Shown: in pieces, positions 8,300-16,769 of the stretch
Layout: each line of letters starts with the position of its first letter
Numbering within the stretch: position 1 is the first letter of the stretch
Assembly (NCBI GenBank): GCA_031414695.1
Contig: JANNWG010000028.1
Location: 1 to 64,000, forward strand
Length of the DNA stretch: 64,000 nucleotides
Direction of reading: 5' to 3'
Source of the DNA: UKL13-2 sp031414695
GTDB taxonomy: Bacteria; Pseudomonadota; Gammaproteobacteria; Burkholderiales; Usitatibacteraceae
Notes under the pieces: generated by a model
Told to the model about the DNA's origin: nothing
Seen by the model: only the letters and a program-made list of their open reading frames with translations
Databases searched by the model: none
Translations under genes and position numbers: made by a program

Positions 8300-9052
8300 A
8301 TGACAACAAACACGATTCCTGCCGCTAACTCAAGCGTCGCCGAAGTAAAAGGCACGCGCGATTCAAGAAATATTGCCTTTGCTAAGCCGAGCGAATTTAC
8401 GCGTACGCGCGCAAATGAAATTCGTATCAATGAAATTTTCTTCTCACTGCAAGGTGAGTCGTCTCGCGTAGGCTTGCCGACCGTGTTTGTGCGCTTAACG
8501 GGTTGCCCACTACGTTGCGGCTATTGTGATACTGCCTACGCATTTCACGAAGGTACGACGCGTGCAATTGACGATGTGCTGAATGATGTCGCTGCGTTTG
8601 GCGCTAAAACAGTTTGTGTCACAGGTGGTGAGCCGCTTGCGCAAAAAAGCTGCCTTAATCTACTTACCCAGTTGTGCGATGCGGGCTATTCTGTTTCGCT
8701 CGAAACGAGCGGTTCAATTGACGTATCGCTAGTCGATACGCGTGTATCGCGCATCGTCGATATTAAAACGCCCGGCTCTAACGAAGTCAGTAAAAACCGT
8801 TGGGAAAATTTAGCATTACTCACGCCTCACGATGAAATCAAATTTGTTATCACTTCAGAGGCGGATTATGAATGGGCACGAACGTTGATGGCGGACAAAA
8901 AATTAGATCAAATTTGCCCGATATTATTTTCACCCTCATACGGTGTTGTTAGTGCCGAGGCGCTTGCCACATGGGTGCTGCGCGATAAGCTAAATGTGCG
9001 AATGCAGGTACAGCTACATAAAATTATTTGGGGAGAAAAGCGTGGCGTCTAG
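8300..9052 (+). CDS. queE: 7-carboxy-7-deazaguanine synthase QueE
   Basis: Radical-SAM enzyme converting 6-carboxytetrahydropterin to 7-carboxy-7-deazaguanine in queuosine biosynthesis. The [4Fe-4S] motif is CPLRCGYC (CxxxCxxC), followed by DTAYAF and the SAM-binding VTGGEPLAQ. The IFFSLQGESSRVGLPTVFVRLTGC start of the domain is typical. I prefer ATG 8300; a GTG at 8267 is in frame. The N-terminus is about 40 residues longer than in many homologues. The gene overlaps queC by 11 bp. Confidence 0.95.
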   Translation: MTTNTIPAANSSVAEVKGTRDSRNIAFAKPSEFTRTRANEIRINEIFFSLQGESSRVGLPTVFVRLTGCPLRCGYCDTAYAFHEGTTRAIDDVLNDVAAFGAKTVCVTGGEPLAQKSCLNLLTQLCDAGYSVSLETSGSIDVSLVDTRVSRIVDIKTPGSNEVSKNRWENLALLTPHDEIKFVITSEADYEWARTLMADKKLDQICPILFSPSYGVVSAEALATWVLRDKLNVRMQVQLHKIIWGEKRGV

Positions 9053-9740
9053 TATTAAAAAACGCGCTGTCGTATTACTTTCAGGTGGGTTAGATTCAGC
9101 CACGGTATTAGCCATTGCGCATGAGCAGGGCTACGCGACTTACGCATTATCCTTTGATTATGGTCAACGCCATAAGGTCGAGCTGAATGCGGCAAAGCGT
9201 GTTGCCGCCGCATTTGGTGTGGTTGAGCATCGCATCTTAAATTTTGATTTAACCCAATGGGGCGGCTCGGCTTTAACCGACGCCTCAATTGATGTGCCTA
9301 CTTCCGAGACCAGCGGCATTCCCATTACTTATGTGCCCGCACGCAATACGATATTTTTATCATTAGCTCTCGCTTGGGCGGAGACCTTAAACGCGCCAAA
9401 TATTTTTGCCGGCATGAATGCAGTGGATTACTCTGGCTACCCCGATTGCCGACCTGAATACGTCGCTGCGTTTCAAACCATGGCCAGGCTAGCGACGCGT
9501 GCTGGCGTGGAGGCGCACGATGATAGTGAGTCGCTCACCATACACACGCCGATCATTCAGATGACTAAGGGCGAGATCATCAAAGAGGGCGTGCGGCTGG
9601 GCGTTGACTATGCGGTGACTGTGTCCTGCTACCAAGCTGATGTGGACGGACGAGCTTGCGGGCAATGTGATTCATGTCGATTACGGCGTGAAGGGTTTGC
9701 GGCGGCAGATATGGCGGATCCGACGCGGTATGCGAGCTAA
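9042..9740 (+). CDS. queC: 7-cyano-7-deazaguanine synthase QueC
   Basis: Converts 7-carboxy-7-deazaguanine to preQ0 with ATP and ammonia. The ATP-pyrophosphatase P-loop LLSGGLDSAT lies near residue 12, and the zinc-binding CGQCDSCRLRREGF with an upstream Cys closes the protein. YVPARNTIFLSLALAWAE and GYPDCRPEY are family signatures. The GTG at 9042 follows GGGGAG by about 7 bp and gives a 232-residue protein, so it is chosen over an upstream in-frame codon inside queE. No preQ1-type leader is visible upstream of the pair. Confidence 0.96.
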   Translation: MASSIKKRAVVLLSGGLDSATVLAIAHEQGYATYALSFDYGQRHKVELNAAKRVAAAFGVVEHRILNFDLTQWGGSALTDASIDVPTSETSGIPITYVPARNTIFLSLALAWAETLNAPNIFAGMNAVDYSGYPDCRPEYVAAFQTMARLATRAGVEAHDDSESLTIHTPIIQMTKGEIIKEGVRLGVDYAVTVSCYQADVDGRACGQCDSCRLRREGFAAADMADPTRYAS

Positions 9741-9788
9741 AAAATTAAGCTAGCGCAGCCTCTCGCGTCGTCAGCGTAAAATCACGCC

Positions 9789-10910
9789 ATGGAAAATACA
9801 CATAATCTTGCTGCAACCGTTGCTTGGCTTTCGTTTGGCGTCGCGTTTATCTTAGGCGTCATTTCTGCGCGTACGCAGTTTTGCACGCTGGGTGCTGTCT
9901 CTGACATTGTCAATATGAATGATTGGTCGCGTATGCGGATGTGGGTGCTAGCAATGGCCACGGCTATCATCGGCGCGCAGGCGCTTTACGCCTTCGACGT
10001 GATTGATTTGTCAAAATCATTTTATGTGCGCCCTTCGGTGACGTGGCTATCTTATCTTGTTGGCGGGCTGATGTTTGGTATTGGCATGACCTTGGCTTCT
10101 GGCTGTGGTAGCCGCACGCTGGTGCGCATTGGCGGTGGCAATGTGAAATCACTTGTTGTATTTGTTTTTCTAGGCGTGTCGGCCTATATGATGATGAAAG
10201 GTTTATTCGCCGTCTGGCGGGTGGCCTCGATTGATAAAGTTGCGGTTGATCTGGCTGCATCTGGAGTAGCCACGCAGGAATTTGGCGCGGTGTTTGCCAA
10301 CATGCTGGGCGTGAGCAAAAAAGTGGCGCAGATAGGTGTCGCTAGTGTAGTTGCTGGTGCGATGCTGATATGGATATTGCTAAATGCCGATTTTCGTAAG
10401 TCATTAGATGGCTGGCTTGGTGGCTTAGGCTATGGGTTTGCCGTGATTGCGGGTTGGATGATTACTGCCAAACTCGGTTACGCAGAAAATCTAGAAACAT
10501 TAGAGATGATGTTCTTTGGCACGAATAGCCGTGCTGCGGAGTCGTTCACCTTTGTCGCCCCAGTCGGCTATACGCTTGAGCTACTCATGCTTTGGAGTGA
10601 CAAGTCACTAATCGTATCGTTCGGCATTGCGTCAACGCTTGGCATGATTGCGGGCGCATTTGTTTACAGCGTACTATTCAAACGCTTTCGTTGGGAAGGC
10701 TTTGCCAATGTTGCAGATACGCGTAATCATCTAATTGGCGCGGTGCTCATGGGCGCTGGTGGCGTCATGGCTATGGGCTGTACCATCGGACAGGGAGTTT
10801 CAGGAATATCGACACTAGCTGCCGGTTCATTTTTAGCACTTGCCGCAATGATTTTAGGCTGCGCCGCGACGCTCAAATATCAGTATTGGCAGATGATGCA
10901 GGAATCGTAA
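9789..10910 (+). CDS. YeeE/YedE-family sulfur (thiosulfate-type) transporter
   Basis: A 373-residue integral membrane protein with about ten hydrophobic segments and the YeeE/YedE (DUF395) repeats. The conserved cysteine sites are present: RTQFCTLGA near the N-terminus, LASGCGSRTL in the first half, and MGCTIGQGVSG in the second half. In characterised TsuA the equivalent cysteines relay thiosulfate through the pore. The substrate here is inferred from family only. It stands alone; its 3' end converges with gloA 9 bp away, and no rhodanese or TusA partner is adjacent. Confidence 0.85.
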   Translation: MENTHNLAATVAWLSFGVAFILGVISARTQFCTLGAVSDIVNMNDWSRMRMWVLAMATAIIGAQALYAFDVIDLSKSFYVRPSVTWLSYLVGGLMFGIGMTLASGCGSRTLVRIGGGNVKSLVVFVFLGVSAYMMMKGLFAVWRVASIDKVAVDLAASGVATQEFGAVFANMLGVSKKVAQIGVASVVAGAMLIWILLNADFRKSLDGWLGGLGYGFAVIAGWMITAKLGYAENLETLEMMFFGTNSRAAESFTFVAPVGYTLELLMLWSDKSLIVSFGIASTLGMIAGAFVYSVLFKRFRWEGFANVADTRNHLIGAVLMGAGGVMAMGCTIGQGVSGISTLAAGSFLALAAMILGCAATLKYQYWQMMQES

Positions 10911-10919
10911 ATTTGCGGG

Positions 10920-11339
10920 CTACCAAATTCCAGTATTACGCATTGAGGCCCAAGGCTCTTGTGGTGCTAACGCGGCTCCAGCTTGTAAAAGCTCGATAGA
11001 AATATTGTCTGGGGAGCGTACAAAAGCCATACGTCCATCACGCGGCGGACGATTAATCGTAACGCCACTATCCATGAGCTTTTGACAAAGCGCATAAATA
11101 TCATCTACCGCATAGGCAACGTGACCAAAATTACGCGCTTGTCCTAAGTCTTCACGATCCCAATTGTGAGTGAGCTCTATAGCGGCATTTTCATCGCCAT
11201 GAGCAGCGACAAAGGCTAATGTGTAGCGACCGTTAGGATTATCCGTGCGACGAATCAGCTTCAAGCCCAGCTGGTTACAGTAAAAATCAAGTGAAGCGTC
11301 AAGGTCATTAACGCGTACCATGGTGTGGAGATATTTCAT
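10920..11339 (-). CDS. gloA: Lactoylglutathione lyase (glyoxalase I)
   Basis: Isomerises the methylglyoxal-glutathione hemithioacetal to S-lactoylglutathione. The 139-residue protein has the GloA order of metal ligands: His in MKYLHTMVRV, Glu in AAIELTHNW, His in NFGHVAYAVDD and Glu in ISIELLQ. DASLDFYCNQLGLKLIRR is typical of the first beta-alpha-beta unit. It starts only 4 bp after a small coiled-coil gene, which in turn overlaps a ribbon-helix-helix gene, so the three appear to be one operon. Confidence 0.95.
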   Translation of the reverse strand: MKYLHTMVRVNDLDASLDFYCNQLGLKLIRRTDNPNGRYTLAFVAAHGDENAAIELTHNWDREDLGQARNFGHVAYAVDDIYALCQKLMDSGVTINRPPRDGRMAFVRSPDNISIELLQAGAALAPQEPWASMRNTGIW

Positions 11340-11343
11340 GATG

Positions 11344-11535
11344 TTAGTTTTGTACTCTTTTGATGGTGGCAGCGGTGATTAGCATATCAAGCTGCGTTTC
11401 AAGGCGAATAACACGTCCTGTTAAATCTTCAATCTTGGTTTGTTGTGATTTCATTGCCTCAGACTGGCGGTTAACTTTGTCCTCCAGCTTAATCATGGAT
11501 GTCAAAGCACCCCATACTTTTTCGGTTATACCCAT
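11344..11535 (-). CDS. Small coiled-coil protein, unknown function
   Basis: A 63-residue protein I do not recognise. Residues about 16-55 form heptad-like repeats (LEDKVNRQSEAMKSQQTKIEDLTGRVIRLETQLDML is continuous there), predicting a dimeric or trimeric coiled coil, with no signal peptide or membrane helix. Its start overlaps the stop of the upstream ribbon-helix-helix gene as TAATG, and gloA follows after 4 bp. The tight coupling suggests a real gene that acts with the regulator. Confidence 0.6.
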   Translation of the reverse strand: MGITEKVWGALTSMIKLEDKVNRQSEAMKSQQTKIEDLTGRVIRLETQLDMLITAATIKRVQN

Positions 11536-11840
11536 TAGCGTATGGCCGTTTGTTTTGCCGCTTTAGTGGCTTTAGCTTCCATGGCAGCAATGCGCTTATT
11601 GCTCGCGGCGATAAATGAAAGGGCATCATCAATTGAGGTGCTGGCATTATCTGCGGCACGCTTGGCGGCAGCGGCTAGAGCGTTGAGTTCAGCATCAGAC
11701 TCATCGGACTCATATTGAAATGCACCGCGCCGCATTAGCTCTGATATTGGGATGTCTAATTTTTTAGCTTTAGCAACAATGGTGCGCTTATCTTGGGGTG
11801 TAGTTTGTACGACAATTCGTTCGGCAGCTGCGGCAGTCAT
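11535..11840 (-). CDS. Ribbon-helix-helix family DNA-binding protein
   Basis: The N-terminal segment RIVVQTTPQDKRTIVAKAKK followed by LDIPISELMRRGAFQ fits the strand-helix-helix pattern of RHH (Arc/MetJ/CopG-like) proteins. The remainder is an Ala-rich helical tail, making about 101 residues. ATG 11840 is preferred because GGAG lies six bases upstream; an in-frame ATG at 11852 precedes that site. It heads a probable three-gene operon ending in gloA. Paired TATGTACA sites just upstream are candidate operators. An antitoxin or a mobilisation-type protein are alternatives, but no toxin or relaxase is nearby. Confidence 0.6.
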   Translation of the reverse strand: MTAAAAERIVVQTTPQDKRTIVAKAKKLDIPISELMRRGAFQYESDESDAELNALAAAAKRAADNASTSIDDALSFIAASNKRIAAMEAKATKAAKQTAIR

Positions 11841-11859
11841 TGGTGTCTCCATTAAACGT

Positions 11860-11884
11860 TATGTACATGGACAGTGTATGTACA
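11860..11884. promoter_or_regulatory. Paired TATGTACA sites, candidate operator
   Basis: Two direct copies of TATGTACA at 11860-11867 and 11877-11884, 17 bp apart start to start; the core TGTACA is itself palindromic. They lie 20-45 bp upstream of the ribbon-helix-helix gene start, where an autoregulatory operator would be expected. Binding is inferred. Confidence 0.45.
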
Positions 11885-11917
11885 CATTAACATATTTTCT
11901 GTTTTGGCAATAGCAGC

Positions 11918-12319
11918 TTATTGCTCAAACCGCGCCCCAAACGCGTCCGCATATTGCGTTTCACCGTATTCAAAATGCGCGTCTGGCGATTCGCCAAGGT
12001 AGGTAGTCTCTACGGTAACTTTGACGTAACGATCTAATTTTTGCCAAATGGTGTAAGTGAGCTTACGGGCAATCTCGCCGGGATGCTCACCCGCGCGGAT
12101 TTCATGATCCGCAATTAAGGTCACAGCAAGTGTGTCGCGGTTACCTGATTTATCAATGCTGGCACGCTCAATTTCTTCGGGCTTCGTCCACGTTTCGGTG
12201 AAGGCCGCTATTACCACCGCTAATTCGCGTGAGAGTATGCGCGATATGGATGCCTCAAGCCGGTAAGTATTGCCCGCTCTGGCAAATTGGACACGAATGG
12301 GTGAAAGTGGATTTGACAT
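11918..12319 (-). CDS. Conserved-looking hypothetical protein
   Basis: I do not recognise this 133-residue protein. It starts most plausibly at ATG 12319 (MSNPLSPIRVQF). The sequence is soluble with alternating strands and helices and has no signal peptide or membrane segment. Codon use resembles its neighbours, and the reading frame is uninterrupted, which supports it being real. It is separated from the gloA operon by a 65-bp gap containing the candidate operator and lies on the same strand. Confidence 0.5.
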   Translation of the reverse strand: MSNPLSPIRVQFARAGNTYRLEASISRILSRELAVVIAAFTETWTKPEEIERASIDKSGNRDTLAVTLIADHEIRAGEHPGEIARKLTYTIWQKLDRYVKVTVETTYLGESPDAHFEYGETQYADAFGARFEQ

Positions 12320-12512
12320 GATGGCTAAACTACGCGACAACAGATTTTTTTACAATACTATGCAAGCAGATTAATTTAATTTACAGTAATAGACCGTGAC
12401 GGCAAAAATCTTAAAGTAATTTAATGCCTCGCGGTTCTTATGTGGCTAATGTTGCATTAAATCAAACGCAGTTACTTTAATAAACCAATAATTGAATAGG
12501 GAATCCTTAAAA

Positions 12513-12713
12513 ATGAAGCGTATTTTAATCAGCCTAATTAGCGCTGCCTTACTTGCTCTGCCTGTATTAGCAATCTCCACTATCAGCACTGACGCAGCTG
12601 CAAAAACGCAGAATCAGTTAAAAAATGAGAAAAAAGGTGCTGATGCGAAAGCAAAGACCAAAGCCAAGTCTGCAGCCAGTAAAGCAAAATCATCCGCAAA
12701 GAAAAAGAAGTAA
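12513..12713 (+). CDS. Small exported Lys/Ala-rich protein
   Basis: A 66-residue product starting at ATG 12513. The N-terminus is a clear signal peptide (MKRILISLISAALLALPVLA). The mature part is almost entirely Lys, Ala, Ser and Gly/Asp, ending KAKSSAKKKK, so it resembles histone-H1-like tails but is predicted to be exported. The gene ends just before a strong bidirectional terminator. I know of no function. Expression seems plausible because it has its own AGGGAA ribosome-binding region and terminator. Confidence 0.6.
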   Translation: MKRILISLISAALLALPVLAISTISTDAAAKTQNQLKNEKKGADAKAKTKAKSAASKAKSSAKKKK

Positions 12714-12744
12714 ATGCTACACTGCGGTAATTGCACTACCCAAT

Positions 12745-12772
12745 AAAAAAGGCAGCCTAGGCTGCCTTTTTT
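12745..12772. terminator. Bidirectional rho-independent terminator
   Basis: A perfect palindrome: six A residues, GGCAGCCTAGGCTGCC, then six T residues. It lies between the convergent exported-peptide gene and the parvulin gene and should end transcripts from both strands. Confidence 0.95.
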
Positions 12773-12797
12773 ATTGTCTAACGTCTGTCGACGCTAT

Positions 12798-13634
12798 TTA
12801 TTTTTCTTCGATCTTAGCTTTGCTGCGTAATTCACCCACTAAGCGGCTGATGGTTTCTTGCTGTGTACGCTGACGTAGATTTTCTTTCACTTCTTCAAAC
12901 GTTGGCTTCTTCATATCGCGTGCATCGTCAAGGCGAATAACGTGCCAACCGAATTGCGTTTTAATTGCGTTAGGTGTGGTTTGACCTTTTTGTAATGCAC
13001 GCATGGCGTTACCAAATTCAGGCACGTAACGACCAGCAGGACCCCAATCGAGATCGCCGCCGTTGTCTTTAGAGCCGGTGTCTTTGGATTTATCTTTGGC
13101 TAATTTTTCAAATGATTCGCCGCGACCAAGTTGAGCAATGATGGCCTTAGCTTCATCTTCGGTATCAACTAAGATATGGCGCGCTTTAAATTCTTTATCG
13201 CCCATTTGTACGAGCAGCGCGTCAAATTGCTTCTTTAAGTCATCATCCGTGATGGGGTTAGCTTTGACATAGTCGTCAAAGAAAGCGCGGATAAGCACAG
13301 CTTGACCGGCAATTTTCATTTGCGCGGCAATATTGGCATCACGATCTAAACCGCGTTTGGAAGCGGCTTGCGAAAGGATTTCGCGGTTAATCAATTCATC
13401 TTTAATGGCAGCGACCATCTCAGGAGTCGATGGCTGCTTGCTGGCTTCGCGCTCTTTATTCATCGCATCAAAGTAAGCTTGCGGGATGACAACGCCATTG
13501 ACGCTAACGCGGCCTTCAACTTTAGCAGCAGAGGCTTTAGTAGCGGACTTTTCCGCTTTGGTTTGTGACATTGCAGCAGGGGCGGCGACAGCCAGAGCTA
13601 GGGCTAAAACGAGAGTATTTTTAGTGAATTGCAT
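12798..13634 (-). CDS. PpiC-type peptidyl-prolyl cis-trans isomerase (parvulin)
   Basis: A periplasmic foldase of 278 residues. The signal peptide is visible (LVLALALAVAAPAAMSQ). A helical N-terminal region resembles SurA/PrsA chaperone arms. The parvulin domain follows (KARHILVDTEDEAKAI, FEKLAKDKSKDTGSKDNGGDLDW, VPEFGNAMRAL, TQFGWHVIRLDD). ATG 13634 is chosen because GAAGGAAG lies just upstream; the open frame reaches 13703 without good start context. bolA lies upstream on the same strand, the usual betaproteobacterial order. Confidence 0.92.
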   Translation of the reverse strand: MQFTKNTLVLALALAVAAPAAMSQTKAEKSATKASAAKVEGRVSVNGVVIPQAYFDAMNKEREASKQPSTPEMVAAIKDELINREILSQAASKRGLDRDANIAAQMKIAGQAVLIRAFFDDYVKANPITDDDLKKQFDALLVQMGDKEFKARHILVDTEDEAKAIIAQLGRGESFEKLAKDKSKDTGSKDNGGDLDWGPAGRYVPEFGNAMRALQKGQTTPNAIKTQFGWHVIRLDDARDMKKPTFEEVKENLRQRTQQETISRLVGELRSKAKIEEK

Positions 13635-13719
13635 TGCTTCTTCCTTCAGGTAAGTAGTACAGATAAAGTTAAAAATTAAAAACGACAACAAAACATGGTG
13701 CAATCATTAACGCTAAGGC

Positions 13720-14001
13720 TTATCCACTGCGCGCATCAATTTTGAGCGCATGAATTTGAGTTTTCATTAGATCGTCTAGGGTTTCATAAATCATACGATG
13801 TCTGGCGACTAACGGTTTATTCGTAAATTCAGCCGACACAATAGTTAATTCAAAATGCGTACCGTCAACGTTACCGGTACGCTCTGTATGAGAATGCGCG
13901 CCAGCATGTCCGCGATGCGAAGCGCTATCATCAATTAACGTAAGCTCGCTTGGATTAAATTTAGCGAGCCTAGATAAAATTTGTTCACGGATTGTTTGCA
14001 T
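13720..14001 (-). CDS. BolA family protein
   Basis: A 93-residue BolA/IbaG-type protein; family members partner with monothiol glutaredoxins in iron-sulfur handling and some bind DNA. Visible signatures are IREQILSRL at the N-terminus, the HTHFELTIVS-like stretch DGTHFELTIVSAEFTNKPLVARHRMIY (given here as one block for position only in part), and the conserved RHR in a helix-turn-helix-like segment. It lies 11 bp downstream of yciI on the same strand. Confidence 0.9.
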   Translation of the reverse strand: MQTIREQILSRLAKFNPSELTLIDDSASHRGHAGAHSHTERTGNVDGTHFELTIVSAEFTNKPLVARHRMIYETLDDLMKTQIHALKIDARSG

Positions 14002-14012
14002 AGAAAATTTGG

Positions 14013-14315
14013 CTAAGCCGGAAAAACTTTCTTAAACGGTTTAACTTCCACATTTGCAAAAACGTTCGCCAACACATAAGGATCCTCGGCAGCCCACGCA
14101 ATCGCGGCATCGCGTGTGGCGAATTCGGCGACAACGAGTGAGCCTGTAAAACCTGCGCTGCCGGGATTTTCACCATCAATGGCTGGGTGCGGCCCTGCTA
14201 ATACCAAACGGCCTTCGGCTTGCAATGCCTGAAGTCGCGCAATATGTGCTGGACGGTTAGCCATACGGCGTTCAAGCGCACCGGGTAATTCACTACAAAT
14301 GATCGCGTAAAGCAT
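14013..14315 (-). CDS. yciI: YciI family protein
   Basis: A 100-residue ferredoxin-like-fold protein of the YciI family. The conserved His and Asp are in RPAHIARLQAL and WAAEDPYVLANVF. Members are small putative hydrolases or binding proteins with no settled role. The start overlaps the yciB stop by one base, so the two are translationally coupled, and bolA follows at 11 bp. Confidence 0.9.
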   Translation of the reverse strand: MLYAIICSELPGALERRMANRPAHIARLQALQAEGRLVLAGPHPAIDGENPGSAGFTGSLVVAEFATRDAAIAWAAEDPYVLANVFANVEVKPFKKVFPA

Positions 14316-14881
14316 TATTTGGCTACCTTTTCGGCGTCAATGACGGGTTTGTCGTCTTCTGGCAAATATGGCATTAGGTAAAAGATTTGCGCGATGATGA
14401 AGACAAAAAATAACCCCATATCGCCAAACGTTGTAAACAGCACCCATGTGTCGGTAGAGGTGAAATAAGCAAACCAATAGCTTAGGCCAGCAATAAACAA
14501 CAAAAATACAATCCAAGAAATGGACAGCTTTTTCCACACAGCATCTGGGGCTTGAATGGTATTGTTAAAGATAAAAGCAATCGGGTTTTTCTTAAACACA
14601 AATTGTGCAACCCCAATGGCAATCGCCATTGCGCTAAACAATACAACAGGTTTCCATTTGATAAACATTTCGTTTTGAAAAATAATCGTTGCTCCGCCTG
14701 CAACCAAAATAATGCCTAAGCCTAGCCACATCATCGGCTCAACTTTTTTGCCAGATAGCTTTAGGTACGCCACTTGTGCAACAGAGGCGACAATGGCGAC
14801 TGCCGTTGCCACGTAAATGTCGTACATTTTGTACGCGGCAAAAAACAAGATGACGGGAAAAAAATCGAAGAGAAACTTCAT
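14315..14881 (-). CDS. yciB: Inner-membrane septation protein YciB (IspZ)
   Basis: A 188-residue protein with five to six hydrophobic helices, beginning MKFLFDFFPVILFFAAYKMY, the family's signature N-terminus. WKPVVLFSAMAIAI and the final DMGLFFVFIIAQIFYLMPYL block also match. Members affect cell-envelope integrity and septation. It heads the run yciB-yciI-bolA-ppiC, all on the minus strand. Confidence 0.95.
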   Translation of the reverse strand: MKFLFDFFPVILFFAAYKMYDIYVATAVAIVASVAQVAYLKLSGKKVEPMMWLGLGIILVAGGATIIFQNEMFIKWKPVVLFSAMAIAIGVAQFVFKKNPIAFIFNNTIQAPDAVWKKLSISWIVFLLFIAGLSYWFAYFTSTDTWVLFTTFGDMGLFFVFIIAQIFYLMPYLPEDDKPVIDAEKVAK

Positions 14882-14972
14882 GCGGGCTAAATGTTTGCGG
14901 GGCTTAGTTGTAACGTGTATAAGAAAATGTGATGTAAATCAGTAACTTGAGATTATCGCACGACTCAGATGC

Positions 14973-15752
14973 TTAATGCATCTGTGCAAAACGGCGCTGT
15001 TCAGACTCAATCAAGCTGCGTATTTCAGCCGGAAAGCCAGGCTGACTCGCGAGTGTGTGTGCCTCCGCATAAAAGCCTGCACATTCGTCTGGCAAGGCTA
15101 GGTTAAGTTGGTCAAAGGCGTATCGCATCATGGCGGCATCTGCTGTGCGTATCGCCGTAATGGCTAAATTAATATTGAGCATTCTCCACGGCCGCTCTGG
15201 GTTTGAGCGCTCTAAATCACTTTCGAGTTGCGGCGCTAGATGCAGCACAAAGCCCTGCATCAATGCAAATGCGGCGGCGGTTTCTTGGGTGCTATTCGCG
15301 CCATTTGCACGTCTTGCTAACGCATTTACAACGGGTTCAGGTGCGTAAATAGTTACCTCATGGCGCATACACCAGAGCCCCACGCCTATGACAACAGCAT
15401 CAAGCGCTGGCAAGTCATCGACCAAATTGAGGCGAGGCAATTGATTTTGTAAATCCGCTGCGGCACGAATCGCTTCATCCGCAGCTTGGGCTACATCGTC
15501 AATCGGCAATTGACCATCTTCGCCATAAGTGCCGTCAATGAGCAAAATGGAGTCTAAAAATTCAGCGAGATCATTTGCGGATTCGATAATATTTCGTGGC
15601 GGAAAGTGGGCAGTGATTTTTTCAGCCAACGGGGCAAATTGGCTTGCAAGTGTAGGGCTATCCGGTGCAACATTGTTGTCAGATGTGCCAAAAGGCGCGC
15701 CTAATACGGATGCATCTTTGAGCGCTAAGTGGATTGGTTTGAATTCGGTCAT
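14973..15752 (-). CDS. Hypothetical cytoplasmic protein, unknown function
   Basis: I do not recognise this 259-residue protein beyond its looking like a conserved betaproteobacterial hypothetical. It is soluble, mostly helical and acidic, without a signal peptide. Segments such as DLPALDAVVIGVGLWCMRHE and AAAFALMQGFVLHLAPQLE suggest an all-helical fold. The gene lies between yciB and the divergently transcribed PHP phosphatase; the 135-bp gap between those divergent starts should hold both promoters. Confidence 0.55.
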   Translation of the reverse strand: MTEFKPIHLALKDASVLGAPFGTSDNNVAPDSPTLASQFAPLAEKITAHFPPRNIIESANDLAEFLDSILLIDGTYGEDGQLPIDDVAQAADEAIRAAADLQNQLPRLNLVDDLPALDAVVIGVGLWCMRHEVTIYAPEPVVNALARRANGANSTQETAAAFALMQGFVLHLAPQLESDLERSNPERPWRMLNINLAITAIRTADAAMMRYAFDQLNLALPDECAGFYAEAHTLASQPGFPAEIRSLIESEQRRFAQMH

Positions 15753-15887
15753 AAAATACTGATAGCTTTAGTAATTGTTGTTGTCGTAAATAACGTGAAT
15801 GCGTTACACATTGATGTGATGCAATTTAGCAAGATTAGTTTTGTTTGTTTTTGCAATCGTTCGTATAAACCCTGATTAGTGATTGTA

Positions 15888-16769
15888 ATGCGCGCTGCCA
15901 ATACCCTCAATTTTGACCTACATAACCATACAAATGCATCAGACGGCACATTATCTGCTGAGGCACTTGTTGCACTTGCGCATAAAAACAACTGTGACGC
16001 GCTTGCGCTGACCGACCACGATACGCTCTTAAATGTGGCTGCTGCTCAATCAGCCGCAGATGCTTGTGGGCTTAAATTTATTGCTGGCGTAGAAATTTCG
16101 GTGTCATGGGTTGCACAAGGTGATATTGATAGCGCATCAAAAACAATTCATGTGGTGGGGCTAAATATTGATCCCACCAATAACGTGCTGATGGATGGTT
16201 TGGCCAGTGTGCGCGGTGGTCGCATCGCGCGTGGTCGAGAAATGGCGCGGCTGTTGGCGGCGGCGGGGGTGCCTGATATTTTTGAAGAAGCATTGGCATT
16301 AGCTGAAAACAAAGACATGCTCAGTCGCACTCACTTTGCACGAGCGCTAGTCGCGCGTGGCGTGGTAAAAGATATTAATGCTGCCTTCAAACGCTATTTG
16401 TCAGAGGGAAATCCTGGCTACATTGCGCATCAATGGTCAAGTCTGCCTGACGCTATGCGCTGGATTTTGGCATCAGGGGGTATCGGCGTAATCGCCCATC
16501 CGGGCCGCTATAAGCTTGATAAAACCGGGCTAACGGCGTTATTTGGCGAATTTAACGCGCTTGGCGGACAATCGATAGAAGTCGTTACTGGTAGCCATTC
16601 TCCAGACGAATATGCTCCATTCGCCTCGCTGTGTAAGCACTTTGGCTTCTATGCTTCACGCGGGGCGGATTTTCATAGTTATGCAGATACGCCGATTGAG
16701 CCCGGTACTCTGCCTAGTTTGGCTGACATTGATCGTGACTTAAAGCCAGTCTGGTCGCTGTTTCAATAA
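15888..16769 (+). CDS. PHP-domain phosphatase (YciV / RNase AM family)
   Basis: A 293-residue PHP-fold metal hydrolase. Relatives remove 3' phosphates from nucleoside bisphosphates and degrade short RNAs 5' to 3'. The metal site is clear: DLHNHTNASDG, LALTDHDT, GVEISV, VIAHPGRY and ADFHSYAD. ATG 15888 is preferred over the in-frame GTG at 15879. The stop directly abuts the yciO ATG, and PHP phosphatase-yciO-site-2 protease-trpS is a common betaproteobacterial order. Confidence 0.9.
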   Translation: MRAANTLNFDLHNHTNASDGTLSAEALVALAHKNNCDALALTDHDTLLNVAAAQSAADACGLKFIAGVEISVSWVAQGDIDSASKTIHVVGLNIDPTNNVLMDGLASVRGGRIARGREMARLLAAAGVPDIFEEALALAENKDMLSRTHFARALVARGVVKDINAAFKRYLSEGNPGYIAHQWSSLPDAMRWILASGGIGVIAHPGRYKLDKTGLTALFGEFNALGGQSIEVVTGSHSPDEYAPFASLCKHFGFYASRGADFHSYADTPIEPGTLPSLADIDRDLKPVWSLFQ

